From Hevea brasiliensis (Eukaryota; Streptophyta; Magnoliopsida; Malpighiales; Euphorbiaceae), in the NCBI RefSeq assembly GCF_030052815.1, contig NC_079493.1, forward strand, positions 125,374,394 through 125,438,393: 64,000 nt of DNA. The letters are read 5' to 3'. The position numbers and the translations under genes were made by a program. Shown here one piece after another: positions 1 to 11,416 of this stretch. Every line of letters starts with the position of its first letter. Within the stretch, counting starts at the first letter, position 1. The notes below the pieces were generated by a model. The model did not search any database. It saw only the letters and a list, made by a program, of their open reading frames with translations, and was not told where the DNA came from.

Positions 1-1833
1 TGCATATAGATTTTGCACTCGCCAGGAATTGCTGTCACGTTCAAAGAAACATAAGTATGAGAATACATAGAAGTATACACTAAACAAGAAAAAAGTAAAA
101 TAAAGCAGTACGTTGTATCATTTTTCAGAATTTCAATTGGAAATGTTTTATTTCCACAGTTGTTTTCTTTTTTTTTTTTTTTAGGATGTTTTACTTCCAA
201 AGTTCCAGTTAGCAGAACAATAAGAGTTTGTACACTCATCCACATATTGGCCACAGGCAAAACAGGCTCAGAAATGATCAAATCTGAAACATGCGTAGTC
301 ATAGGCACATGGACCCAAACTGACCTTAAACCTTACAGAGGGGATCAGTTTCAATCCCCTCCTATCCATGGACTGAAACTGTGTGGTTCAACCTTGCTAG
401 AACCATATAAAAATTGAAAAAAAAAAAGTGACAGGGCAGGCGAAGGAAGGCATGATGTGGATTGAAACAAACTGCTCAAAGGCCAATCCGGTTTTGATTC
501 ATTCCCTTTCTCAACTCTGAACAGTTGGTTTCAGAGCCAGCTCAAACCGGATTGATCACCAGGTTGAAAGCAACCATAATAATGCAAGCTGAGCAGCTTA
601 TGGAAGATACTTTTAAGGATATTTGCTGTTACTATAAATTAAACAGTCAAATTTAACCAGAGTCTGATTATATGAAAGGCAGAAATAAGTTCCACCCTAC
701 AGAGCAACTACGTCAAAAATACAAAAGGCATTTGGTAAATCTGTATGTATAGAACTAAAAGCCAAATTTGGCATCCCACTCTAGAAAAAGAGACAAAGCA
801 GAAGCAAGAATCACCAACAATGCTCAGGTTCCACTGAACCCATAACTCATTGGAGAACCATACAGGGGTTTTCTACTGGAATGTTTATTGAATTCCAAAG
901 TATGAAAGAAGTTCAAGAACAAAAACTTCATCAATCCACTGATCCAGCCATCCTTAAACACAATCTCCGAATTTACAAAAAACGCCCTCCCATCCCCACC
1001 CCGCACAGAACTCCCCAGCCCTGAAGAAGAGAGACAGCAACAACCACCAATCCTCAGAGAACAAGATTTATTTCATACACTCCACTGAATCATAAGCCCA
1101 TTCGAAAGCACCATAACTTGCTGTCAGAATTTTCAACTAGAAGATTCATTCCAACAAATGAAACATTTATTTCAAAAGAAAACTTCAACATTCCAGCCCC
1201 CAAATAAAACTGCAAACATTTCAAGTAAACTTGATATCCTTTGCCCTTAATTCCACACAAATTTTGAAATGATACTTAGACAACAATTTTCATTGCTCTT
1301 TGATGCTTCCACCATGCTAGCAAATAGTGCACACTTATTTAGCCAATTTCATAAAATACATTTTATGCGTGAGCAAGTTAGATAGGGGCAGGTGGGGGCT
1401 CAGGGGGAAGAAAAGCATGCGAAATTCCACACAAAATCTAGGTTATTTTTTCAACTAAAAAACTTCCAGCAAGCACGCCAAAATAACCATGCATAGTCAC
1501 CGTTGATACAGTAAGGTTCTACTTGTACAGCTAAATAGTAAACAAATTAGGTAGAGTGTAGCAAGTCTCAACAGCTATACAAATGTAGGTTCAGACTGCT
1601 TGTAAAATACTTGTATACAAATACATCACCTTGATGTCAAAACAGGAGAGAAAAAAATGAAGATCTGATAATTGTTTTACTAGGATCAAAAGACTATCTC
1701 ATCTCATATTTCTACTGTTGAAATAGTCAAGTGAAGAATCCCTAGCAAACTAGAGAAAACTTGAACCGAAGTAAAGACTTGTATGCATAGCAAAGTTAAT
1801 TGGCTTGTCAAAGGTGTGTTTAATTATCTCTAA

Positions 1834-2229
1834 GGTAATGTTTGGTATAAATGAATTCTACAAATTTTGTGAAATTCATTTATAAATCTAAGATTTTAGT
1901 GTTTGGTTTAAATGAAAATTCATTTGAAATTCTTAATTATCAATTCCATGAAATTTATTATAACTAAATCAAATTCCATCAAAATTGATAGAATTTGCAA
2001 ATGAATTCCAAACTTAAAATCATATATATTTCAAGTGACAATTATTCTCTTATTATATATTATTTAATTTTATTTTATTTATTCCAAACACAAAATTCAT
2101 TTTATTTGAAATGAATTCCACATTTAATATAAAATATACCAAATAAAAAAATTCATTCGTAAATGAATTTTATCATGGAATTCATTTACAAATCAAATGA
2201 ATTTTATCGTAGAATTGAACCAAACAAAG
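1834..2229. mobile_element. MITE-like fold-back element
   Basis: A roughly 400-bp AT-rich block whose ends are imperfect inverted repeats. The left end reads TGTTTGGT followed by AATTCTAC. The right end, reverse-complemented, reads TGTTTGGTT followed by AATTCTACG. The inside is dense in short AATTCATTT / AAATGAATT inverted motifs, so a single strand could fold back. No coding capacity is seen. The exact ends and target duplication are uncertain (TCTAA occurs just outside both ends). Confidence 0.5.
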
Positions 2230-3069
2230 TCTAAAATTGAATTATAAAATTGTGCCATCAGCTATATTTCAAGTGCTTCAAAGTTAATAAGCACCAGCAG
2301 AATGCTTATACTGCAGCAAAACCATTACTTAAACCCATAAGATGGCTGCAAAGTACCATAGAAGAGGCCTCGGCAAAAGCCAGATGGCTGCAAAGTGCAA
2401 AGTACCAGTAAAAAGGCCTCAGCAAAGTCTTTTAGACCCCACACTCAGAACAAAAGTGAACAAATGAATTTGAAAAAGGGGGGAAAAAGATTTAGACATG
2501 GTGAATACAGCACAGCAATTGCTCCTAGAATACACAGAAAAAATTGTTCCTTTGCAAAAAAAAAAAATTCTTCAGGAGCTGTTGTGAAACTAAACTAATT
2601 CATACTTTGTCAGCACACAATTTTTGGCTGTATCTCTTCTTTCCCCATCCTGTTAGAATCCAATCATTCTTACAGACCGAGGCATCTACAGGTCTATGAT
2701 ATCCTGCCTCTATTTATCCTCAATAGGTGTTGCCCACACCTTAGAAATTTCTTATGTGTTCCCTTGCATGCATCTTAAGTAACAATACTTTTACTACACA
2801 CCCACTATACATGATTAAGTTCCACTTGTCTACTTATTTATCTGCTACCACTTAAGATCACTTCAGCTATTATAAATCAATGAATCTTCCAATATTTTTA
2901 TAATTATTACCATCCAAAAAAGAGTATTCAAGTCTCCAACCCATGAATTTACAACATAAATAAATAAAAAATTATTAACATGTAAAATTTGGCACAAAAA
3001 TCTATAAGTATTTTGGAATCTTCAAGTAAAATGCCCCTTCCCCAAAAAGCTTGCCCATGATAGAAATGG

Positions 3070-3340
3070 GCCCCGTCCAGGTTTGGATTGGAACTAGTCA
3101 AACCCAGATTTAACTAGAACCGTCTTTAACTGGACCATTTTTTAACAATCCAGTTCCAGGTCCAAAAAAGAAAATTTCACTTTAAAAAAAAAATTGAATG
3201 TCAATTTGATCAAACCGGATTGAACCGAACCAGAACCGAGGGGGAACCTTCTGTCCGGTCCCTGGTTCCCAGCCCTTAGGACCAGAACCGCTAGTCTGGG
3301 TCCAGTTCCAGCCTGGAACTGGACTGCACCCATGCCTAAT
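3070..3340. repeat. AACCGG/GGTTC-rich degenerate repeat
   Basis: The block is built of recurring CCAGTTCCAG, AACCGGATTGAACC and GGTTCCAG-like words in both orientations. It resembles the GGTTCGGTT-rich dispersed repeats common in eudicot genomes. A related word (CAAACCGGATTGA) occurs at about 543-556. The class is not established. Confidence 0.35.
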
Positions 3341-3611
3341 ATGGTAATAGATAAGCTGTGCTATGTGCATACAGCACACTTACATGCAAAGGGATGAGTC
3401 TGTGTTTCTTTGCATTTTTTTTTTTTTTTTTTGAGATGCTGTTTTTTTGCATGTTGATGTACACATAAACAGACAAAAATTATATAGAGGAGCACAAACA
3501 AATGCAAGACTGTAAGAATCCAAAGTTCACTTAAAACACAAACAAGGAACATATTGCAAACCTTTTCATCCGACCGTGCTTGCAGCCACAATGCTGGATC
3601 ACAGATAATCT

Positions 3612-5621
3612 TCAACCAAAATGACCCCGGCATCTTGGTGATCCACATAAACATTTCTTTTTCCCATGAAGTGCATTATTACCATCAGCCTCATCTGTGC
3701 AGGTAGTCCCATAGTCATAAGTCAACTCTGTCATAGGGGGGATGTGTCTCAATGCAAAAAATGCAATGCGGACATAGGATTCATTGTTTTGTTCATATGC
3801 AACTGGTTGCCAAAAAACATTTGGATTGCAACTATGATTCATAAATCGAGCTACATTTCCAGCATTCTTGGCACTTATGATTAGCGGAGAAGGGATGTTG
3901 TATTCCTCAGTGGTGTCATTATTATCCTCCTCTACAATTCCAGGTTCACAATTCCATTTGAATGGCTCATAAACACGTGTTGTATCAAACACATAATCAT
4001 CATCTTCACCTTCACCATCCTGCCTTGTCTTCACTTTTTCTATGACTTCACCAGAATATTCACAAATAAAAGTGCCAGCACGAATAGGATCCCATGACCG
4101 CAGTCCCCAACCTCTGTCCTTTGTTTTAAACACTTCCAAGCGAACCTTTAAACCAGTTTGTGAAACCCGGTTCTTACAGTTGGGAATGCATGGACATGTG
4201 GGACCACATTCATGAACCAACGGCCTCCGGCTAACTAGAACCCCGTTGGCAGTATAAGGGAAGTCACCTCCATTTTTCCTATTGCAAGAGCAGTTCAGAT
4301 CACCTGGGGCACACGCACTACGACAGTTGCATCCATAAGAAGGCTCCATCAATTTAAATGGTTTAATATACTTGACAGTAGCAACATATGTGAAGTAGGC
4401 AGGTCCCTTCTCTTCATCAACATCATTAACGAGTGAAACAGGGATACTTTCGGCCCCCGAAGTGAGGTCTGGCAGAATTAGACCAACCCTTGAAGAAAAC
4501 CCTTCACGCCACTGCTGAATTGATTTCCAAACAGCAAAAGCACTTGGCTGCCCAGGCAACCTAAGCAGCTTATACTTGAATATATTGCAACCAGATTTCC
4601 CCTTTTCCACCCATGACTCCTGGATCCTATATAGCCCATCATACACATAGACCTTTGCTGTTGCACTAATGGAATCCTTCATACCCCGAATGACTCTCAC
4701 TTCATTGTTACGGTGCAAGCTCCTCTCCATTGCAAGGTTACCCCTCTCAAGCTTCTGATCAGCTATTTGCTTATCCTTCTTGTTACTGTTGACATTGCCC
4801 CCATGCCCACTATAAATCAAAACATCCTTATCCTCTGCCTCATCATCATACCCACCAGAGGAGACAATGCTTACAGCCAGAAGATCTTCTATTTCACCTC
4901 TCACAACCATGCAATCAATCCCAGCCATGGACTGGGCATGCAACCCAACCAACAACATCTCTATTCGGAAAAAGAAAATATCCCCAATTTCAACTCCAGG
5001 AACCACTCCAACTCTCTTTCTCGCATTTGTCCTCGCCCCTTTCTTCATCAGAATCTTTCCCGCTTTCAAATCTGCACGGCTAACAGATTCCTTGGGATCC
5101 TCTAATCGGCTAAGCCTTCTCCTAAGGGCATCAAACCTCATTCGCACACTATTTACCACTTCCCTATCACCATCCTGCTTCTGAGAGAAAGAAATCCCCA
5201 CAACGAACTTGGTATTAGCAACAGACAAGGCAACATCCAGGTCTTTCTTGGCTTTCTTTTGAGACGAGGTAGACCTTGGCCGCCCCACAGGGCGCTTTGT
5301 TGGGGCATCAATGGAACCATCTGCGTTCCCATCTCTAGACACCTCTCCATTAGACAGGGGGGCCCGGAAAGATCGAAGTGGCGCTGGAGTGTGGGTCTGT
5401 TGGTTGAGGTCAGGAGGGTTGGGTTGCGGTCCATTAAAAGGGTAAAACGGGGTAAACCCAGTTGGAAAAGGGCCAGAAGGAGGTGCACAAACAAACGGCG
5501 GAGTCTGAGGGCTCGATGGAAACACAGGTACCAAAGTACGCAGCGGTTTGACGTCCAAAACTTTTGATTTGTCAAACGTAGTCGAAGGAGGTGCAGAATT
5601 GTTACCAGATCCTCCTTCCAT
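3612..5621 (-). CDS. SUVH1/3-like: SUVH1/SUVH3-type SRA-SET histone H3K9 methyltransferase
   Basis: An intronless CDS of 669 aa, as is usual for this SUVH subgroup. The first ATG is at 5621; the open frame runs two codons further upstream but only through a TTG. The N-terminus is Pro-rich, followed by an AT-hook-like motif (RPVGRPRS, about residues 110-117). The SRA/YDG domain spans about 203-350 and shows YSGHGG and EVRVIRGM; it binds methylated DNA. A Cys-rich pre-SET region lies at about 430-488. The SET domain (about 490-640) has NHSCNPN near 595 for cofactor binding and ELTYDYG near 632. The post-SET triad CLCGSPRC ends the protein. Family knowledge: nuclear, deposits H3K9 methylation; Arabidopsis SUVH1 and SUVH3 also act as methyl-DNA readers that favour transcription. 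The domain call is firm. Orthology to SUVH1 rather than SUVH3 is not resolved. Confidence 0.93.
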   Translation of the reverse strand: MEGGSGNNSAPPSTTFDKSKVLDVKPLRTLVPVFPSSPQTPPFVCAPPSGPFPTGFTPFYPFNGPQPNPPDLNQQTHTPAPLRSFRAPLSNGEVSRDGNADGSIDAPTKRPVGRPRSTSSQKKAKKDLDVALSVANTKFVVGISFSQKQDGDREVVNSVRMRFDALRRRLSRLEDPKESVSRADLKAGKILMKKGARTNARKRVGVVPGVEIGDIFFFRIEMLLVGLHAQSMAGIDCMVVRGEIEDLLAVSIVSSGGYDDEAEDKDVLIYSGHGGNVNSNKKDKQIADQKLERGNLAMERSLHRNNEVRVIRGMKDSISATAKVYVYDGLYRIQESWVEKGKSGCNIFKYKLLRLPGQPSAFAVWKSIQQWREGFSSRVGLILPDLTSGAESIPVSLVNDVDEEKGPAYFTYVATVKYIKPFKLMEPSYGCNCRSACAPGDLNCSCNRKNGGDFPYTANGVLVSRRPLVHECGPTCPCIPNCKNRVSQTGLKVRLEVFKTKDRGWGLRSWDPIRAGTFICEYSGEVIEKVKTRQDGEGEDDDYVFDTTRVYEPFKWNCEPGIVEEDNNDTTEEYNIPSPLIISAKNAGNVARFMNHSCNPNVFWQPVAYEQNNESYVRIAFFALRHIPPMTELTYDYGTTCTDEADGNNALHGKKKCLCGSPRCRGHFG

Positions 5622-6030
5622 TACCAATTACTCAACCCGGAACAAAAAGTAACCCTCCAATACCCAAACAAAACCCACCTTATACTTTCTCCCAAATCAA
5701 CACTTCATTTCAAATTCCTTCACCAAGAAAACCAAGAAAAAAATCATTTCTTTTTCCCTGCAAATAAAGTTATGCATGGCCAAGAAAATCAAGAAAGAGA
5801 ACTGAAGATCCAGAGGCCCCAGAACTTCAGTTACAAAATTAAAAAGCAGATCAAAATAAAAACTTACGAAGAAAAAGGAAACAGGAAGAAAGATTAAAAA
5901 TTTACCTTGAAGGCGGATTGGTCGACCGTTAGCGCTTAGCAAGAAAAGAGAAAGAGAGTGAAAAGAGAATCGGAAAGGGAGGGTCGTGGTGGATATATGG
6001 CGGTGGGCTTTGGGTTTATTTTTTCTTCCC
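5622..6030 (-). promoter_or_regulatory. SUVH leader with probable 5' UTR intron
   Basis: Upstream of the ATG, the minus strand has a good donor, CTTCAAG then GTAAAT, with the last exon base at 5906. Pyrimidine-rich sequence leads to AG candidates between about 5625 and 5680. This suggests a non-coding first exon (about 5906-6010) and a 5' UTR intron. The acceptor was not fixed. The segment beyond 6030 becomes extremely AT-rich. Confidence 0.4.
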
Positions 6031-7369
6031 ATTTATTCTTTTTACTTTTTTTTTTTTTAAATCTCTTTATTAGAAAAAATCTCTTTATTAGAAAAAATCT
6101 CTTTATGAAAAAAAAAATAATTAAAATCTAATAAAAAATTACTAATATAACGTTAATTATATCAAATAAAAAAAGAGATTCTATAAAATATTAAATCTTT
6201 TTTGTTTATAATTATATTTTTATTTATGAAACATATTTTTATTAAAAAAACATTTTTAAAGTATCAATGGTATTAATTTTCTATGAAACTAAATTTAAAA
6301 AGGCTTTGCGTGATTATCTATCTAAATTATTGTTTTTTGTAAATTTTATTATTTAATATTTATGTAATCCTATATATTCTAATTTTTATTTGCTAAAATA
6401 AGCAGCTGAAACACTTGTATATTAAAAATTTTGTGGAAAAAAAAAAAGAAAGCAATGAATTATTGTATTTGCCCAATAATTGCTTTTCTTTTTCAAGGTT
6501 TCTTAAGTTGCTTGAGTTACTATTCGTAAAAATATTTATTAAAATTTTTAAATTTTTATTTTTATTTAAATTAATATATTATCATTATAAAAATTTTAAA
6601 ATAATAAATTATTTTTCAATTATTTTGAATAATATTAAAAAATACATTTTAAAAATAGTTTTAACCTGATTTTTTCAAAAAAAAAATAAAAGCCTTTAAA
6701 GGGAACCGCATAAATTTGCCAAAAAATTATAAAATAAAAAAAAATCTGTACAACATAAGTATAATTCCTAATACAACTTTTTTTCCTGTTTATAATTTAT
6801 TAATGCCTTTCAAAGTGTCTGAAATTATAATATTTTAATTAAATTTATAAATTAAAATGTCAAATATATATTTAATATATAAATATATAAAATATATATA
6901 TATTTATATTAATATTAGACTATTCAATTTATATATATATATATTATATCTTGCTCTATAATATATCAAGTTTAATAAAAAAAAAGTCTTTATCAATTTT
7001 AGAATTTATTTAGTTTATGGAAAATAATTTATAAACGAAAAATATTATTTTTTAAATTATTTTTTTTAAATAATTTTTATAAAATATTATTTATTATTTA
7101 ATTATAATATTAAATTAATAATATATAATTATATTATATATAAATAAATAATTTCACATTTTAATAAAATTATCAAAATTTAAAAAATAACACTCCTTTT
7201 AAAAAAATTATTTTTTTGGTAAAATTGTTTAATTTTTCTTTGATCAAAGAATATTTTCTGTGACCTCATCTTATTAAGTATTCCAAATATTAGAAAAATT
7301 TTAGCAAAACAAACGCAGAGCCAAACTCTGATATTTATTTCCTCTATTTCCATTTCCTTAAACGGCATT
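6031..7369. other. AT-rich intergenic region
   Basis: Very AT-rich sequence with poly-A/T runs and TATA-type repeats (for example around 6860-6950), between the SUVH promoter and the stop codon of the first subtilase. It should contain the SUVH promoter and the subtilase 3' UTR. No coding region or structured RNA is recognised. Confidence 0.6.
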
Positions 7370-10291
7370 TTAGTGAACATTAACAGCAAAAACGATACGA
7401 GCTCTATGATGGCCGTCAGACCACATTACATATCCGAAATGATAACCCTTGGGAGCTTTCCTACCATCAAACAACACTCTAAACCAAGCCTTTCTCTTAC
7501 TCTCATTGAAACTAATTTTCTTCGGAGAAACGTTCACCGTTAATCCCCTGGAAGCATACACTCTGGAATAATACGAGGCATTTGTAGACCCAACATTTGT
7601 CATCTTCCTTCTAATGATCTGGGCAGGGTGCTTTTGATCAAGCTTGCCTACGGAGATTGATGGGTGGTTGATGCTACTTGTAATGAGCTCTTTGCTTGAT
7701 CCCTTCGGGCATTTGAATTTTGTCTTTGTCATTTTCTTTACTTTTGTCTCTGAGTATCCATAGTAACAAAGGAAATTCAAGTAATCTTCTTCTGTGGTTT
7801 CGAAGACTAGGCCTGGATCAAGAGCTCTGGCTGGGCTGATTTCTCCTACACCAGCTTCATGTGGACTTGCCGGGTAACCTGAGGTGTTTGTCAATGGCTT
7901 TTCCATGTTATTAGAAATGGTTGCTACAAAACAGAACGTGGAAAAGAGAATTGTTAGTCATTTTTATTAATTTTCTTGATTATTTAGCTCTCGGGCAAAA
8001 TCCTGAAAGAAGTATATCAGATGGAAAATAAAAACAAAATAAGGTGTTTTAACTAATGTGCTTTAGCTTAGTGGTCTCCAGGACAATAAAGTCTCGAGTT
8101 AGAGTCTGGTCAGAGCCAAATGAAACAAAAAAAAATATAAGGTGTTTTCACCTGTTGTCATGAGAGCTGATCTGATCATTGATGTACTCCAATTGGGATG
8201 AACTGATTTTATAAATGCGGCAGCCCCTGATACATGGGGACAAGCCATGGAAGTCCCAGATTTAATGCCAAATTTTGATGGCTTCTTTCCAATGGGAAGA
8301 CCTGGTTCATCACTCAATGGAGGAATTGCTGCCAAAATATGAACTCCTGGAGCCATTATATCAGGCTGATTAAGAAAAACTTCTATTAGATTGTGCTATA
8401 TAGAAATTTTTCGGAGAAAATAATAGCATAGATATATGTAATTGAAGATTAATTAGTTCAGTCAGAGAGAACCTTGAGGATATTTTCTGTAAGGTTTCCT
8501 GGGCCTCTTGATGAGAAAGATGCAACAACTGGTGATGGTCTAATCCCCAACACATCAACTGATGGAAGAATAGTTGCTACAGGTTTCCTGTTCAAAATGT
8601 ATAGAAATGTATTGATGTTATTTTTCTAGTCCAAAAATACAGACAATAAGTGTTTGAATCAAAGAAAATTTAGTGGTCCGAATGCCTATACCGTAGTACA
8701 GGAGGTCAGGATTTAAATCCTGACAGCCCCCAACCGGCACCTTGAAGAATTTCCCAAGTACCAGAAAAAAAAAAAAAAAAAAAAAAGAGAGTTAAATTAG
8801 ACTTACTTGCTGGACTTGATGTAGTTAAAGATCTTATACCCTGCATGCTTCTCAACTTCAGTGAAAGGAAAAGAACCTGCCTTATAAAGATAACCTTCTA
8901 CGTTTTCGCCAACTAAAATCAACCCTCTGGCTTTGACAGATTCTGCAGCATATGCCCTGTCTTCTTTCCAAATAGTTTTGTTACTGGTAACACATACGAT
9001 TATCTTTCCTGAAGCTTTTTTGGAATCTAATGACCCTGGAACGCAATTCCTGCAGTTGGAGATTGAGAAGATGTTGAATTTGGAAAACACTAACACCAGT
9101 AACAATAAATATTAAGAACCAAACTTATGTAAATGCTACAAAAGTATGAACCTTGCATCTGATACAAGTGTGTTATTACTGGCAACATTCTCTCCAAGTG
9201 CTAGCGGATACATCTTGGACCGAGTGAGATTAGAAAAATTGATTGCAGATCCCTACAACATCGTTTGCGAGAAGTGAATTTCAGCTGTATATTATTAGGA
9301 ATTGATTCTGCAGAGTTGAAGAAATCAAATTATATTAATGAAATTTTACTTCAATAGTTCTTCCATTGCCAAGCATCACCCTGGACTGAAAATCCCTGTC
9401 AATACTAGAAGCTGCAACTGTAAGGATCCATGGAGCTGTGTGAGAAACTGTGTAAGCATCCGGACCATCGTTACCAGCAGAGCAAATTACCATCACACCC
9501 ATTTGCTCAGCATGGAATGCTCCAATGGCAACTGGATCTTGTAAAAATCCCAACTGAATATCTGAGCCCATTGAAATTGATATTACATCAACTCCATCCT
9601 CAATAGCATCATCAATGGCCTTCAGCATAGCATCAGCCGTGCATCCTGCACGTTCTGAACATATGTTATAACTTGCAATCCTAGCAGAAGGAGCCCCACC
9701 TCGGGCTGTCCCTCTTGCCAATCCATAAAAACTAGCATTCGCGACTGCTAAACCAGCTGCAGTAGATGCTGTGTGCGTTCCATGTCCAGAAATATCCCTT
9801 GGTGAGCCTGGGAAGTTATAGTATCTTGCACCAATCAACTTCCTTCAATATTTCAGGAAAATAATGTTTTCAGATTGGCAAAATATTTTTGGTGTACTCA
9901 TGCTCAGGGGTATTCTTGTGCCCTGATGCCTGGAGTGCTCCCTAGCAAAGTAAAATTCTGGTGGATAAGGAATGATTCCCCATCCTATCAACTAGACTAA
10001 TCTTGTAAGGTGCTTTCTTATTATTTTGCCTTCTACTTTCACTATGCCTTGTACTGTAAAGGAAAGTTATGAGGATTGAAGCAGTCACCTATTACAATTG
10101 GACTTCTTGAAGTCAGATCCATCCATGCAGACTCCCTTCCATCTTGAAGGTATTTGCCCCATGTGGTCATCATTAAAACTTGGAGACTCAGGCCATATGC
10201 CTGTAACAGAAAAACAAACACTAATGTGAAATCTGCAAGCAATCATTATTTCCCATTTTCTGGTTTTTGATAATTTTGAAAGGCAGAGATG

Positions 10292-10323
<32 letters not shown>

Positions 10324-11416
10324 ATGAAACCATTCTGCTTTATGCAATGTGCACAATCTTGTATTTTGGTCATAGTGCAGTCACAATTAATGCAACCATT
10401 ATATATACAACAGTTTTATTCTGACCATAGATCATCGCAGATTCTATGCAAATCACACCATAATCAACGGTGGGAGTGCATTCATTATATATACAGTTGT
10501 GACACTGAATAATTATCTTACAATTAAAGCCAAAAGAGCTTGGGCTCACCATATCAAAAAAAAAAAAAAAAACTCCAAGAAGATGTTAACGATTCTTTAA
10601 CAATAATATTAAGAGGCACCTGTGTCTATTATTCCGATTATAACATCATGTGATGAGTGATGGTGTTGATAATAACCAAGCCTTGATCCAATGCCAGATT
10701 GAGCATCCAAGAAATCCCAAGAACGAGTTGTATGGAGTTGAAGAACCGAATTAGGAAAGACACAAAGGACCTCAGGATGGTCTGTTTCAAAATAATTTCT
10801 CAATTCTTAAGAATAAACTTAGCTATATAGAAACATATTTAGCTGAAAAGGCTTAAATTATAACTAAAATTACCAGATAACAAGGAAGCTTCATCCTCAG
10901 TAAGCATTGCAGAGAACCCATTAAAAGCATGGTGATAAGAATGGATCAAAGATATTCTTTCACTCTTTTGGCTGCAAAATATTACCATCATTATCAGACA
11001 TAATAAAGGTCCTTGAAGTCCTATAGAATCTTTAGTAGAAAACGTAAGTACAAGAACAACCTGGGTATAATGGATGACAACAAATGCAAATGGGCTGATT
11101 CTGCAATTCTGGCACCTACTTCTGTCTTCTGATCATTCCATGAACTTCCCATATAAACAATATAGGGCTGCAGAGAGAAGATGATAAATCACAGTCTATA
11201 TATATAAGCCATAGCAATGAATACTGCAAGTGCTGGACTAGTCTTGGAGGATAATAAAAACCAATATTTGATCAATTAACTTGGTGATAATTTAAATCCC
11301 AAAAGGAAAAAACCTTATATTTGACGCCATACCTTGGTGGTTTGAAGTGGTGCTGAGGAAGAAAAGATGGGGCATGACATAAAGGAAAAAAGAAGCAGTA
11401 GCAGAAATGAAGCCAT
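7370..11416 (-). CDS. Subtilisin-like serine protease (subtilase, copy 1)
   Basis: Eleven exons (minus strand): 11333-11416, 11061-11167, 10874-10971, 10620-10781, 10089-10200, 9350-9842, 9152-9252, 8807-9049, 8473-8587, 8152-8365, 7370-7923. They sum to 2283 nt, 760 aa, with no internal stop and GT-AG throughout. The N-terminus ([13 protein letters not shown]) is a signal peptide. An I9 propeptide follows (YIVYMGSS to [11 protein letters not shown]). The S8 catalytic residues are all present: Asp149 in GIIDTG, His208 in GHGTHTAS, oxyanion Asn312 in SAGNDGPD and Ser544 in [15 protein letters not shown]-type insert lies between His and Ser, and a fibronectin-III-like C-terminus (MTNVGS) ends the protein. 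It is expected to be a secreted or cell-wall endopeptidase. It looks closest to the SBT5.2/CRSP-like group, but the subgroup is an impression. Its substrate is unknown. It is a tandem duplicate of the gene at 13410-18161. Confidence 0.92.
8051..8136 (+). mobile_element. tRNA-derived SINE with 12-bp target duplication
   Basis: A short insert in intron 10 of subtilase copy 1. It starts with a tRNA-like A box (TAGCTTAGTGGT, from about 8064) and has a B-box-like GAGTTAGAGTC (about 8096). It ends in an A-rich tail. It is flanked by a perfect 12-bp direct repeat, ATAAGGTGTTTT, at 8039-8050 and 8137-8148. Boxes, tail and duplication together make a SINE insertion likely. It is inverted relative to the host gene and ends a few bases from the exon 10 donor. 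Confidence 0.7.
8672..8786 (+). mobile_element. Possible SINE with long poly-A tail
   Basis: In intron 8 of subtilase copy 1. A TTAGTGGTCCGAATG head is followed by a B-box-like GGATTTAAATCC (about 8709-8720) and a C-rich body. It ends in an uninterrupted run of about 22 A (to 8786). The architecture fits a tRNA-derived SINE on the plus strand. I could not find a convincing target duplication. Confidence 0.42.

Larger units (their letters stand above)
1..3611. other. Downstream flank of the SUVH gene, no gene recognised
   Basis: This stretch lies 3' of the minus-strand SUVH gene and probably includes its 3' UTR next to position 3612. Both strands are broken by frequent stops and I recognise no conserved protein or RNA. 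It holds a MITE-like block (1834-2229), blocks rich in the motif AACCGG near 480-560 and 3070-3340, and homopolymer runs. The first 60 bases are open on the minus strand but too short to call as an exon. Confidence 0.5.

Noticed and set aside
3361..3654. 97-codon minus-strand open frame overlapping the SUVH 3' end
   Set aside because: Overlaps the SUVH stop in another frame and is made largely of poly-Lys and hydrophobic low-complexity residues.
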